Shown here: positions 1-61,337 of the stretch, in pieces
How the letters are laid out: every line of letters starts with the position of its first letter
Numbering within the stretch: the first letter of the stretch is position 1
The notes under the pieces: generated by a model
Database searches by the model: none
Seen by the model: only the letters and a program-made list of their open reading frames with translations
What the model was told of the DNA's origin: nothing
Position numbers and translations under genes: made by a program
DNA from: Pithys albifrons albifrons
Taxonomy: Eukaryota; Chordata; Aves; Passeriformes; Thamnophilidae
DNA length: 64,000 nt
Reading direction: 5' to 3'
Assembly: GCF_047495875.1 (NCBI RefSeq)
Contig: NC_092472.1
Location: forward strand, 1,758,349 to 1,822,348

Positions 1-145
1 GCCTTCTTGGCCACCTGGGCACACTGTTGGCTCCTGTTGAGCTTCCTGTCCCTCAGTCCCCCCAGGTCCCTCTGCCTGGCTGCTCTCCAGCCACTCTGTG
101 CCCAGCCTGGAGCGCTGCAGGGGGCTGGGGTGGCCAAAGTGGCCA
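1..145 (-). mobile_element. CR1 LINE fragment at the window edge
   Basis: Read on the minus strand it matches the CR1 body, including CAGTGTGCCCAGGTGGCCAA. It runs off the left edge. Confidence 0.75.
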
Positions 146-2085
146 TGGGACCCCGGGGTGTGCTCTGGACCCTCTGAGAGGCACAGCAGCAGCTCCACGT
201 GACATCCCGCAGTGACACTGCATTTACTCTCTCAGTTCCAACTAACCAAGCCCAGATCCCTTCCAGGGATCTCCCAGGCCATGGTCCAGCAGGGGGGTGG
301 GTGGAAAGCCCTCCATCCTGCCTGGCTCCCAACCCACACCTGCAGCCCCCAGTTCAGGGCTGGGAGTGCCCAGACCTGCCCCCGCCAAACTCCCTTCCCA
401 ATCCCAAGTGCTTGGAGGCAGTGGAGGCTCCCAGATGGGAGCACTGCAAGGCTGATGCTCACCTTTCCACAGCAGGAAGAACACACCTGATCCACTGCAA
501 TAAAAGGCTGGAAATCAGCACTTTAAGCCAGGAAACAACCTGAGTGCAACGGGAACAACATCCAGGCTGCAACAGGACTGTTTCCTGAAGGTGAAAGGGA
601 CCCAGCAACTGGGTCTTGGCAGCAGTAAGGAAAAAGTTTCACCACATCTCTCTCCAGGGGCCTCATCCTTCTGTGCCAGGGTGAGGTGGCTTTGGGAGAG
701 CTCCAGGTGCAGCTGGAGGGTCCCAGCCTCACCCAGGGCACCCACTGTACGTGACCAATGAGACCCATTTGTGTTTTCTCACTGAAACGTGAAGGGGAAG
801 AGACAGGAGAACCAGCCAAGTGCAGAGGGAGCAGCAGCTTCCAAGCAAGTCTGGTGTGGAGCATCTTGTGCCACAGAAGGAGGCAGCTCTGGGCATCCCT
901 GCCCAGCAGCCAGGCCTCACTTCTCCTTTTCCCTTGGAATGCAAAGCTGGAAAGCAGAAACCAGGCTTGCTGGTGCTGCCACTAAAGGGTGGAATGAGAA
1001 ATATTTGGGGTTTTTTTAACAACACATCCACATACCTGGTTACACCAGCTGGGGAGACAGGTGGGCAGTTTCCTGCAGCAGCAGCAGCAGCAGCTTCTCC
1101 CACAGCTGTGCCAACTGATGGGATTGTTTTTATATTTTTCATTTGGTGCTGACCTCAGCTCGATGCTTTGACCTGCACCACAAGCTGAGTGGCCATCACT
1201 TTTCTGTGCTTGGGTCACAGAGTGAGATTTGTGCATCATTTTTCTTTCTGCTCCAGCAGAAACGTCCCATCTCCAAAACTTGGGTACCTGGAGACCCCAG
1301 GACAGTGAGCCCAGGCCCTCCTGGCTGCAGATCAAGGGCTGTGAGGGGCAGGGACTACAAAAAGGGGAGTCTCAGCTCCCAGAACAACTCCTGCTGCACC
1401 AGCCTCTGTGTGACAGCAACAGGCAGAGCCTCACACCAGGATCCTGCTGTTCTGGGGCAGCAGGAGAGGGTGAATGCTCAGCCTCAGCCAGAGCATCTCA
1501 GCTGAGCAACACCAGCCAGGAGGAAAATTCAAGCATCCCTTCAAATTCCTGATGCTAATGATGCCTTTTCCAGATTGCCTTCCCAGCTGGGCAGGAGGCA
1601 GGTGCTCTCTGGACAGCCATGGATACCTTGAGCTTGGTCAGAGAGAAACCAGAGGCAGCAGTTCAGGCTGCCAGAGCAGGAATGGTGTGTCTGGGTTTGG
1701 CTCACACCAGGAGGCAGAGCAGGGAAGGCTTCTGGAAAAAAAGTCCATGTGTTCTGTGACTGGAATAGTAAGAGCAGGTTTCTGCACCAGCAGAGTGTCC
1801 TTCACCCACCTCAGGTGTTCAGATCACCTCAGGTAATTCTCACAGCACAACTGCCTCTGGACATGGGTTGTTGGATTTTTCCCTCCCATCCTCAAACAAA
1901 TGCTGGAGGTGGATGTGGCACTCAGTGCTCTGCTCTGTTTGACATGATGGGGATCAATTGTAGGCTGGACTTGGTCTCAGAGGTCTTTTCCAAGCCAGTT
2001 GATTCTGTGCCTCTGAAGTCTCAGTTTTAATCTACAGCTTAAAAAGAAACTGAGTGTGCTGGACAGACTCAGAATCATTGAGGCT
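146..2085. other. Sequence downstream of ETF1, no gene recognised
   Basis: Mixed-composition sequence without a recognisable exon, RNA gene or long reading frame. It contains a short (CAG)n run at 1075-1094. Confidence 0.6.
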
Positions 2086-2289
2086 GGCAAAGCCCTCCCA
2101 GCCCCTGGAGCCCACCCTGTGCCCAATGCCCACCTTGGCAAAGACCTCCCAGCCCATGGAGCCCACCCTGTGCCCGATGCCCACCTTGGCAAAGCCCTCC
2201 CAGCCCATGGAGCCCACCCTGTGCCCAATGCCCACCTTGGCAAAGCCCTCCCAGCCCACAGAGCCCACCCTGTGCCCAATGCCCACCTT
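2086..2289. repeat. Tandem repeat, 4 x 51 bp
   Basis: Four consecutive 51-bp units starting GGCAAAGCCCTCCCAGCCC, with a few substitutions each. 51 is a multiple of three, so spurious proline-rich reading frames run through it. It abuts a CR1 fragment directly. Confidence 0.9.
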
Positions 2290-2695
2290 GTCCCCCAGCC
2301 CAGAGCACTGAGTGCCACTGCCAGTCCTGCCTTGGGCACCCCAAACCTCCCTGGGCAGCCCCTTCCAATGCCTGACCACCCTTTCCAGGGAGAAACACCT
2401 CCTGGTGTCCCCCCTGCCCCTGCCCTGGCCCATCTTGAGGCCATTCCCTCTCCTCCTGTCCCTGTTCCTGGAGCAGAGCCCGATCCCTGTCCCCCCCCAG
2501 CCCCCCCTCCTGTCAGGGATTGCAGAGAGAGAGAGAAGGTCCCCCCTGAGCCTCCTTTTCTCCAGGCTGAGCCCCCCCAGCTCCCTCAGCCCCTTCTGCT
2601 GCTCCAGCCCCTTCCCAGCTCCATTCCCTTCTCTGGACATGCTCCAGCCCCTCAGTGTCTCTCTTGCCTGAGGGGCCCAGAACTGTCCCCAGCCC
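2290..2695 (-). mobile_element. CR1 LINE fragment
   Basis: The minus strand reads as CR1 body, including the block GGCTCAGCCTGGAGAAAAGG shared with 16500-16612. The 3' end of the element is replaced by the 51-bp repeat. Confidence 0.8.
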
Positions 2696-2842
2696 TGAAG
2701 AGAAACACAAGCCCAGCTGTGAAAGAGCTGCCTCCAAACTCCAGCACAGACCTGAAGCTGGCACCGAGCTGAAAGTAAAAAGCAGGAGGTTACTGGACTA
2801 CAGAAAATAAATTAGGAGTCCATACTATATTCTTAAATATGG

Positions 2843-2848
2843 TTTAAT
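2843..2848 (-). terminator. ETF1: Candidate distal ETF1 poly(A) signal ATTAAA
   Basis: Minus-strand ATTAAA at the far edge of the AT-rich ETF1 3' UTR, just before GC-rich repeat sequence begins. Cleavage would fall near 2820-2830. Confidence 0.5.
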
Positions 2849-4016
2849 ACTCTTCTCCATTTCTGTACATCACAACACCAAGATATCACTGCTTGGGATC
2901 TCTCTGCAGAGGCTATAGAGTAGCGAAGGCTGGGAATTTCCACCCCCGTTGAACGTGTTTGCATGTGTAAGTGTAATACATATCAGTATATATTGATATA
3001 CACATCAATATATAATGCAATATATATCACTGAAGAGAACACATTGATTAAAGAAATACAAAAATTTGGCATCATTTCCAAACTTAAATAGTAAAAATAA
3101 AAACTACAAAAAGGAGCTGCATACCCTAATGTATCATGTGAAACAACAAGCAGTATATTCAAAAATGTAAATTTACATCCAATTTTTGTGGTCTTGTCAT
3201 GTCACATTAGACCCATTTACAATGGCAAAATCCAGAACATACTGCTGTGAGGGCCACAGGGGTGCTCAGACCTGGGACTGGGCACAGCCACGGCACACCC
3301 AGTCCCTCCTTCCGTGAGAGATTCCAGCTTGGATGCGAGAGCGGCAGCAAAGCCACCTGCCAGGGCAGACCAGGGGGACACTGTATTGCTCACAGGGGAT
3401 TTTGGACCTCAAGGAACAGCGTGGCAGAGGCTTTAAGACAAGCTCCCCCTCTGTTCACGTGAACCGGGATCTTGGGGCAGGGGGCAGGTTGGCAGCTCGG
3501 GCGGGAGCGGCACGGGGAGCGCGGAGCGGGCAGTGCCCGCGGGGAGAGCCCGGGGAACACAGCCCTGGCAGGGCACAGCACCACAGCCTGGGAAGCAGCA
3601 GGACATGTGCATGGGCACGATCCCTGCCAGTGCCCCCCTCGCCTGCAGGACCCTCCAGCAGGTCAGGATGTGCTCCCTGGAATGGGCAGGGCACAAAGCC
3701 TCGGGAGTCTGGGGGCACCCAGAGGCTCCAACCCCCGAGGGGCACAGCACCTCCAGGGCAGACACTGCCTTAGTGCTGGGAGATGGGTCCCCAGGGGGCT
3801 GTGCCAGCGCTCCAAGGGTTGGTATCCAGTGTTCCACAACCCCAGCACTAAAGCTTCAGCCTTCACTGACTCAGTATTCCTGTAAATACCCACGGCCATT
3901 AAAGAACTGTGGGCTCAAATTCACATAATCAAGGAAACCTTACGCAGTCCTAAAGCAAAAAGAAAAACTTAACTGAGGAACAAAAAGCCAAGTGTACCTT
4001 ACTTCACTGAAATCTG

Positions 4017-4022
4017 TTTATT
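4017..4022 (-). terminator. ETF1: Candidate proximal ETF1 poly(A) signal AATAAA
   Basis: Canonical AATAAA on the gene strand about 730 nt after the stop. It could support a short 3' UTR isoform. No other evidence for its use. Confidence 0.35.
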
Positions 4023-4752
4023 TTTGTCAAGACTGAAAAAAAAAAAGATTCCTGAAGGCTGCACTGCTCAAATCCAAATTAAGCCCAAGGCTCCAGCAGC
4101 GTTTTGGTTGCGAGTCGTGAGCTGCATTTCCTAGTCTGTAAAAGCAGCGTTTCTGCTCAGAGTGAAGCACATTTGGCTGGTGAGCCTCCCCAAACCACTG
4201 GAATTTGCAAGCCACACATCATAAACTAGCACAGGGCAGTGCCTCCTCAAGCTTTAGAAGAGAATAATGGCTCCAGCCTCGTTACATTTCTCCTGCAGTC
4301 TAAACTGAGAATGCCATGTAAATGGGTCACGGCGCTGCAAATGCAGCAATTGATTTCTCCAATCAAAGTATAAAGAAACAAACCAGTAGGATCTTACTTC
4401 TATTAATTTTTGAAGGAAGAGGTTTACAGCAGTTAATGTATCATGAAGGTTAAAAAATTCATTTCCATAAAATACAAGAGCAACCAATTTCACCATTGAG
4501 TAAAAGTAAAAATTGGGATTCTTTTTTAAATTAGTCCAAAGTGGCATATAGGAACTTAGTAGTTTGCTGCTGTACTGACACTATGACAAATCAAAGTGTA
4601 GGGTTTTGCTTTCTTTAATCCAATGCTCGTGGATCAAGTTCTGGAAATGTTCCAATTCATAAGGCAGGGATCTGTTGTGTCTTCCACCATGAGTTTCTCC
4701 TTGGGTTGGATGCTGGAGGGCGAGGCACTGTTGCCGGACCCAGCTCGACTAC

Positions 4753-31690
<26,938 letters not shown>

Positions 31691-34600
31691 GGATGGGGAC
31701 CCTCTGGGACCTGCCCTTCAGCCCCCACTGCCCACCCAGCCCTCACTGCCCCAGTTCTGAGTGCCAGAGGCCTGGCTGGACTCCAGGTGGGCAATCCCCT
31801 CTGCTCTCCCCTCACCACCCATTGTGAGAGGAATCAGGCTGGTCAAACGTGACTCACCTTCAGTGAGCCCACACTGCCCACTCCAGATCTCACTCTGGGC
31901 CACCTCAGCCCCTGTTGTACCCACCACACACGGCCCTGTGGCCCCTCCCAGCCCTGCCAGCTCACCTGGCACAGCACAGATCGATCGTGTCCCCCCCAGG
32001 TGCCCTGGCCAGACCCCCCAGCAGTGCCCGCTGTGGGGGGTCCCTCCCTCCCTGTGCCCTCTGCCCCAGGCACAGCCAAAGCCTTCAGCCCATGCTCTGG
32101 AAACTGCTGGTGCCTCCTGGCCTGTGAACATCAGTGTTTGGAGGAGGCCAAGCAGGGCAGCAGGCAGGGACAAAGGAGATGGGGGCCCATGGAAGGGTTT
32201 TATGGAGCCACAGGGTTGTCTCCCGTTTCTCCTTTCCCTGGAATCATCCCCTCCCTGCTGCCCCATTCCTGTTGGGGGTGTCCGAGGGCTGGGGCCACAC
32301 TGGCACCCACAGGGGGCTGTGCCAGCCCTGCTGTGCTGCCCCAGGTGCTGCCCCAGAGGCACCAGGGGAGCAGTGACTGTCCATGGCAGGGCAGCAAGGC
32401 CAGCCAGAGGCTCAGGAGGAGCTGGAGCAGTGCCAGGGAGCCCAGGGAGGAGGGAGCCAGGGCTTCTCCTGTCCTTGGAGGTGACTGCCCCTGGCAGTCC
32501 CTGGGGCCTGGGGGCACATGGCAGTGCCAAGCCACCAAGGCCACCCTTGTGGCAGTGCTGCTGAGGCCAGTGGGGTGTGGGGGCTCACCCAGCTCTGCTG
32601 TCTGTGCACAGGGCCAGGAGCTGCAGCCAAACTCCCTCATGGCCTCAGTGCCCAGCTTTGCAAACACACAACCTGCCCTTTCTGCCCCAGAGATTCCGGG
32701 CAGGGGGGTTGGGTGTGCCATGGCCTGGGGAAAACCTGCCAGTTCTGCCAGTTCTGCCTCCAGGACAGCCCGAAATGGGACCTGCTGGAAACACAGTGAT
32801 GAAATGGCACTGAAGCCACTGATGTGTTCCTTTCATTCCGTGTGGCACCGAGGGCACCCTGCTGCCCCCGAGGGGGGCACCCTGAGGGTGCTGGGCACAG
32901 GGGGCTCATGGCTCATGGCTGTGGTGTCTCTGCAGCCCCAGGGCCTCCCTGGGACGTGCCAGCTCTGCCCTTTGCCATCAGCCAGGTCCCCACCCTGCCC
33001 TGCCCTGGGCTCTGACAGGTGCTGTGCCATGGCATCGGGGAACCGTGTTCCCAGCACAGCAAGTACCCCAGCTGAGCCCACCTCCTGTGGTGCCTTTCAG
33101 CTCCCCAGCCCAGCACAAATCCCAGGAAAGCACCAGTGAAGCCCTGTCAGGAGCTGGGTCCAGCTGGGCAGCCCAAACACCTGAGCTGAGGCTGGGCTGG
33201 GACTCAGCCCAAGGCTGGGCTTTTCTATTTACCATCAGGGTCATGCAGGGAGGGCGCCGTGAATTCCTGAACTGCCTGCTTGGATTTAAAGTCCTGTTCC
33301 TCTTCAGGGGCTGAAGAAGTATTAATTTCAACACCCACAGGTATTTTTTCCATGTGCACCTGGTCCCACACAGCCCTTTATAATCCTCCTGGGAGCAGTA
33401 AGACAGTGGATTACGTGTGGCTTTAGGAGCTGATCTGCTGAGATGGAAGTTTCTGTGCCCCATGTGCCAAGGACAGTGTGCACAAATGGGCAGGGGGACA
33501 ATTTGCCCCGTGCTTCCCTGGCACTCCTGCCCCTCCAGCACAATCCAGGGACTCTGCTCTCTCCCTCCTCCTGTGGAATGCTGCAAGTACTGGGAGGGAG
33601 CGGAGCACCTGCCTGCAGGGACACAGCAGATCCTCCTCCTCAGCAGGCACAGTCCCCACACAGGGCCCAGCACAGCTGTCCTGAGCCAGGGGAAAAGGCT
33701 CCCAGGAAAGGGAAAGAAGGCACTGCAGGCACGTGGAGATGCCTGTGCCTGGCTGCAGCCTCCCTCCCCTCTCCTCCCCTCCCAGGCAGGCAGGAGCTGG
33801 GCTGGGATCTGCTCGGTCCTGTTTGTGGCACAGGGTGGTGTTTGGGGCTGGCAAAGCCCAAGGGCTGTGCCTGGCACTGCCCAGCTCCCACCACCGAGGG
33901 CAGGGATGGGGGCAGGTGGGAACACGCACCACAAACGTCGTGTTTTGCCTCTTCCCCAAAGTTCTGCAAAACTTTATTACTGCACACACAGACCAGTAAT
34001 TTATTCCAGAGCTGCAGCACTGCTGGAACTTCCTGAAAGTGGAAGATGAGCCTGCAAGAACCTTTCTCCCAGTGCTGCCAGTGCCTTCCCAGTGGTGGGA
34101 TGGCAGCACTCAACGGCTCAGGACAGGAGTCACTCCTTCCACGAGTGGTTCACAGCCCAGCAGCTGCACCTCCTGCCTCCCTGGCAGGTTTTCCCAGCAA
34201 GAAACTGTTCTCAGCACGACACACATCACCCCATTTCACTGTTTCCTCCCCAGCTCAATAATTTAGCTTATAAAGGAGGAGCTAAGAACAGTTCATTAAT
34301 AAATAAAGAACATCTATGAAAGATGTGTTTAAACTGTGACAGGGAAAATAATTCATTGCAGAGGCAAAGGCCAACCCCAATCAATGATTCAGGACCCTGG
34401 AGGCAGCAGAGGATCCATGGGCAGCTCCAGGAGCCCAGCAGGGAGGAAATGGGGTGTGAGCAGCTCTCAGAGCAGCCCTGCTGTCCTGGGCTGCCCCAGC
34501 CCTGCTGTGGGAACAGCTGGCTGCCTTCGGGGGAGGCAGCAGGAACAGCTTCCACGGAGGATGGTTTGCAAACTGTTTCACTTAAGGACATGTCCTTTCA

Positions 34601-35955
34601 GCCTGAAACACCCACCTCGCCCTGCCAGAATTCCTTCTCTTTTTCAGGCTGTGGTTTTATCCAGGAGATCACTTTTGACAGGAGCAGCAGCAGAAGGGAA
34701 TTGAGGACAGAAGTCACCTGCTTTGTAAAGACAATTCTCAGGAGATGCCCAGCCATGTGCTCCTGTCATTGCCAGGCCCAGCCCTCAAGCAGGTGATGCT
34801 GTGACAGGACAAAGCACCCCTAAGGCTTCCCAGCTCAGACACACACAGCTCCTGGGAGCAGCAGCTCCCATGGACATGGACATCCTTAGCCACTGTTCCT
34901 CCCAACTTCCAGGAAAGCACGTGATCCAAGTACACCCCAATCTGCCACTGCTCACCTGTGGCACATACAGACCTGCCACTTAAAACCCCCAACAGAACAG
35001 GGCCCGGACCCACACACTGTGCCCCCTGTGGGAGATCTGTGCTCACACAACCAGCCTGGTGAGAGCCCCCAGGCTGGCAGGGGGCACCGGACCCCCCTCA
35101 CCCTGGAATCAGCCACAGCAGCGCCAGGATCCCCAGGCCCCGCTGACTGCACTGCAAAGCACTGAAGGCTGGGGGGGAGCTCCTCAGTGCCCCTGCAGGG
35201 AGGCAGCACAACACTCTGCAGTGCTGTGGGGACCCCCTGCACACCTGCCTGCCCCCCTGGCAGCCCAGGCTGGCACCCAGGGCACTGCCCCTCCCCTCCT
35301 CTGGCTGTGCCAGGCCCCGTCCTCACGAGCACAGGAGGCTTCAAGCTGCCTCAGTTGTAGGTTACTCTCTACTCTCTTCAGTTTTTAAGTCTTGGTCCCT
35401 TCCAGTCTGTAACTTAACTGAAAGCTCACAGAATTGGCACTTGTAGTCTTTTCCCCATAGCTTCTCTTTTTTAGGAAACTGCCTAGAGTCAGAAAAAAAA
35501 ATCTTTTCCTCCCTCCTAAATACTTGAGCTGCCAGGACAAAGCAGCTGCAAACTGTGTCTTTTCTTCCCAGCTGATGACACAGAGACCAAGAGATGGGGC
35601 AGAAGGAGATACAGGTCCCTTTACTGTGCCAAGGAGAATGTACCTCTCTGAAAGCCTGAGCTGCTGGAGGCCACAGTGGGCAACTGCTGCTCTGAGCCTG
35701 TTTCAAAAGACAGGCCAAGCAAATCGTGCCTGAGGGTGAAGTCCCAGTTACTGCAGTCACAGGACTTCAGGCATCTCGTGAGTGCAGCAGTGACACTCTC
35801 AGCAGGGACTGACCCCAACCTGACACCAGAGACCTTCTTTTTGCCTGTGAATGAAGCAAAAGTTCCAGAAAGCTGCATTTGGCTGAGTGTTCTCCCTGGA
35901 GCTCTACAGGCAGTACCACACTCTTGTTCTCCATCAAAGGCCAGGATACCATGAA
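31691..35955. other. Spacer between ETF1 and HSPA9, no gene recognised
   Basis: GC-rich near ETF1 and more AT-rich towards HSPA9. Its reading frames are low-complexity and match no family I know. A minus-strand AATAAAGTTTTGC at 33978-33966 looks like a poly(A) signal but no upstream exon supports it. Confidence 0.6.
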
Positions 35956-35979
35956 CTCCATGTTGGACACTTTTATGCG

Positions 35980-35985
35980 TTTATT
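35980..35985 (-). terminator. HSPA9: Candidate distal HSPA9 poly(A) signal AATAAA
   Basis: Canonical AATAAA on the gene strand, in an A-rich setting, with cleavage expected near 35960. Confidence 0.6.
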
Positions 35986-36017
35986 TTAAAAAAATCCAGA
36001 ATGAATCCAGTAACAGT

Positions 36018-36023
36018 TTTATT
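36018..36023 (-). terminator. HSPA9: Second HSPA9 poly(A) signal AATAAA
   Basis: A second canonical AATAAA 33 bp before the distal one on the gene strand. Either or both may be used. Confidence 0.5.
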
Positions 36024-36667
36024 ATCAAGGAAATTGTTTTACAATAAGCAGAGAACAGACACAGGATGGAGCAGAAGGCTCAGACAAGTATTTAACTTCC
36101 ACATAGCCTCTTTTGTAAGAAATAATGTTACAGCTGAGTTTGAAGTTGCCCCTTTCCTTGAGAACAAGGGTACCAGACTAGCTCAGGGCTGCCTGGTCTC
36201 TACCAACGTCACCAGCCTTGTCCCTGCTGCTCACAGGCCCCGTTACCTGCCCACAGGTCCTCAGATCCACCAGGAAGGTCCATGCAGGCGTTATTCTCCT
36301 CTCTGTTCCAGCAAGACTTCCATCTCCACCCCTCAATTTAGTAACATGGTTTCCAAACTCGGATCTCGGATTTCATACACCATTGTGTCATGTATTAAAT
36401 GATCAGCGAGGCCCCAGGTGCCTCAGGAGAATTCCTGGGGGCCCAACACCTAACTCTGTCTGGCATGAATTAACTTCCATCAAGTGACAATTTATCTAGC
36501 AGACACATCACTAAGTTTATACATTAAAGAATTTTATATATAGAATACTGCAAAAACACAGTAAGTCTGAATTCTGCCCCTTGCTGCTCAGGAAGGTCCC
36601 TTCTCTCCCAAGCGTCAAGAAAATCGACCTCTTTGTCATACTCCAGTCAAGGCAAGACAGAGACTTC

Positions 36668-59531
<22,864 letters not shown>

Positions 59532-59896
59532 GGCGGCACCGGCGGGCTCGGCTCGGGCCCTTCTGGAACCCTCCACCCACGTGGGCCGCGGGGGGGCGCG
59601 GGGCGCGCCGCAGGACCCCCGCCGCGGGCTGTCTGGGGCGCCGCCTGATCCCGCGTTGCCCTCCGGGACGCGCTTCGGAAAGGCCGTTCCCCTCGGAGCG
59701 GCCGCGCGAGGCCTTTGCGGCACCGGCGGGGAGGGCGCGGCGCCCTCCGGGGCGCGGCGGGGCGGGACGGGGCCGGCGGAGCGGCGCGGGGCGCGCGGGC
59801 GCGGCGCGGGGCAGCCCGGGGTCCTGCGGCGGGCGCGCGCTCAAGGTCGGACAGGATAAAGCGCGGCGCGGTTGCAGCGGCCTTGCGTCAGGCGCG

Positions 59897-59906
59897 GCGC
59901 ATGCGC
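59897..59906. promoter_or_regulatory. NRF1-type site 1 (GCGCATGCGC)
   Basis: Perfect 10-bp palindrome matching the NRF1 core, 366 bp upstream of the HSPA9 ATG. Confidence 0.7.
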
Positions 59907-59943
59907 GGAGCGGCACGGAGCGGGGGAGGGCGCGCCTCGCTCT

Positions 59944-59953
59944 GCGCATGCGC
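59944..59953. promoter_or_regulatory. NRF1-type site 2 (TGCGCATGCGCC)
   Basis: Second identical palindrome, 47 bp from the first; with its flanks it fits YGCGCAYGCGC. Confidence 0.72.
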
Positions 59954-60039
59954 CGTGCGGGGGCCGGGGGTGCCGGGACTGCAAATACACCGAGGGGGGA
60001 CCTGGAGCCCCCGGGAACTGCTGAGTGCCCTTAGTCAGA

Positions 60040-60685
60040 GACGGGCCTGGGGGTCCTGCGGGACAACCAGCTGTCCCTGCCCAGCCGTGTGTCCTGGGGG
60101 CCAGGGAGGCCAGTGGTGTCCTGGGGCCATCAGGGAGAGCACTGGCAGCAGGGCAGGGAGGGGATCCTGCCCCTGTGCCCAGCCCTGGCAGGCACATCTG
60201 CAGGGCTGTGCCCAGCTCTGGCTCCTCACACAGCAGGGCCAGGGAGCTCCTGCAGCGGGGCCAGCGCAGGCTGGGCAGATGCTGAAGGGCCTGGAGCAGC
60301 TCTGGCAGCAGCAAAGGCTGAGGGAGCTGGGGCTGGGCAGCCTCCAGAGCAGCCCCTGAGAGGGACCTCCCCATGGCTGGCAGTGCCTGCAGGGAGGGGG
60401 CAGAGCATGGCCCAGGCTCTGCTCGGGGGGCCCAGCAATGGCACAAGAGGAACGGGCAGGAACTGATGGCCAGGGAGTTGCAGCTGGACAGGAGGAAGAA
60501 CTTCTTTGTTGTGCAGTGACTGAGCTCTGAGCAGAGCCCAGAGAGGGTGTGGGGTCTCCTCATTGGGGATATTCCAGAGCTGTCTGGGACACAATCCTGT
60601 GCCATGTGCTCTGGGGTGGCCCTGCTGGAGCAGGATGTGACACCAGATACCCCACTGTGGTCCCCTGTGCCCAACCCAGTCTGTG
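60040..60685 (+). mobile_element. CR1 LINE copy upstream of the HSPA9 promoter
   Basis: Plus-sense CR1 with its 3' end (CACTGTGGTCCCCTGTGCCC ... TCTGTGATGCTGTGA). About 490 bp are nearly identical to the inverted copy at 30901-31395. Confidence 0.88.
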
Positions 60686-60699
60686 ATGCTGTGAAATGG

Positions 60700-60930
60700 C
60701 CTCCAGCTGAAAAGGGAGATTCAGATTAGGTGTTAGGAAGAATTTCTTCACTACATTGTCAGGGACTGGAAGGGGCTACACAGAGAGGGTTTTGAGCCTC
60801 CATTTCTGGAGGTGTTCAAGAGGCTCCTGGATCTGGTGCTGGGTTAGTGGTTACAGTGGTAGTGCAGGGTGGATGGTTGGACTGGATGATCTCCAAAATC
60901 TCTTCCTACCTTGATGATTCTGTGCTTTAG
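60700..60930 (+). mobile_element. Second CR1 LINE 3' end, in tandem with the previous one
   Basis: Restarts inside CR1 at TTAGGAAGAATTTCTTCACT and runs to GGTTGGACTGGATGATCTCC and TGATGATTCTGTGCTT. It is an older, more diverged copy in the same orientation. Confidence 0.85.
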
Positions 60931-61337
60931 CAGAAAAGACCCCTAGCGCTCAGGAACATGGTCAGGGCCCTTTCCCTGCAGGGAGGTGAACCCTAGGTTG
61001 GCCAGTGCAGGGGCTGAGCCCTCACAGAGCTCCTGGGAATGCCAGAGGCAGAGCAGAAGCAAAGCTGTGCCAGTTGGACACTCTGGCTGAGCCCAACCTC
61101 GTCTCCTCCCCAGCTGTGCTGATTTAAAGCTCCCTTCCCAAAGGCATGTTCAGCCCAACACCTGCAGCCCAGCACTGGTGCTCCAACCTGCTCCTTGTTT
61201 TCCAAAACTGGCTGTCTCTGGGTTTGTCAGGGCACATGGAGCTCATCATCCCACCCCACACATGAGCTGTGGCTGCAGTTCCCCCTGTGCTCAGCTTTGG
61301 GATGTGCTCCTGGGCTGGCACTGGGTTGGCAGGACAG

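Larger units (their letters stand above)
2820..4752 (-). other. ETF1: ETF1 3' UTR (inferred)
   Basis: AT-rich, free of CR1, and directly after the ETF1 stop. It runs to a possible poly(A) signal at 2848-2843. About 1.9 kb fits the long 3' UTR known for vertebrate ETF1. It holds an AT-rich hairpin (2987-3014) and a 14-bp palindrome (3165-3178). An earlier AATAAA at 4022-4017 could give a UTR of about 0.7 kb. The ends are inferred. Confidence 0.7.
35960..36667 (-). other. HSPA9: HSPA9 3' UTR (inferred)
   Basis: AT-rich sequence from the stop to the distal poly(A) signal at 35985-35980, about 0.7 kb. The 171-codon plus-strand reading frame through it is not a gene. Confidence 0.75.
59532..59990. 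promoter_or_regulatory. HSPA9: HSPA9 CpG-island promoter
   Basis: CpG-dense and TATA-less. Close to the ATG lie an HSE-like TTCTGGAA (59561-59568) and a CCCACGTGGG E-box palindrome (59576-59585). Further up are two perfect GCGCATGCGC palindromes (59897-59906 and 59944-59953) of the NRF1 type, apt for a nuclear gene of a mitochondrial protein. TGCGTCA at 59884-59890 is CRE/AP-1-like. The start site was not located. Confidence 0.8.

Noticed and set aside
2056..2772. 238-codon proline-rich plus-strand frame
   Set aside because: Formed by a 51-bp tandem repeat plus antisense CR1.
33966..33978. AATAAAGTTTTGC, a good poly(A)-like signal on the minus strand between the genes
   Set aside because: No exon or coding frame upstream of it that I can recognise; left as a chance match.
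35887..36402. 171-codon plus-strand frame
   Set aside because: Antisense to the HSPA9 3' UTR, no recognisable domain.
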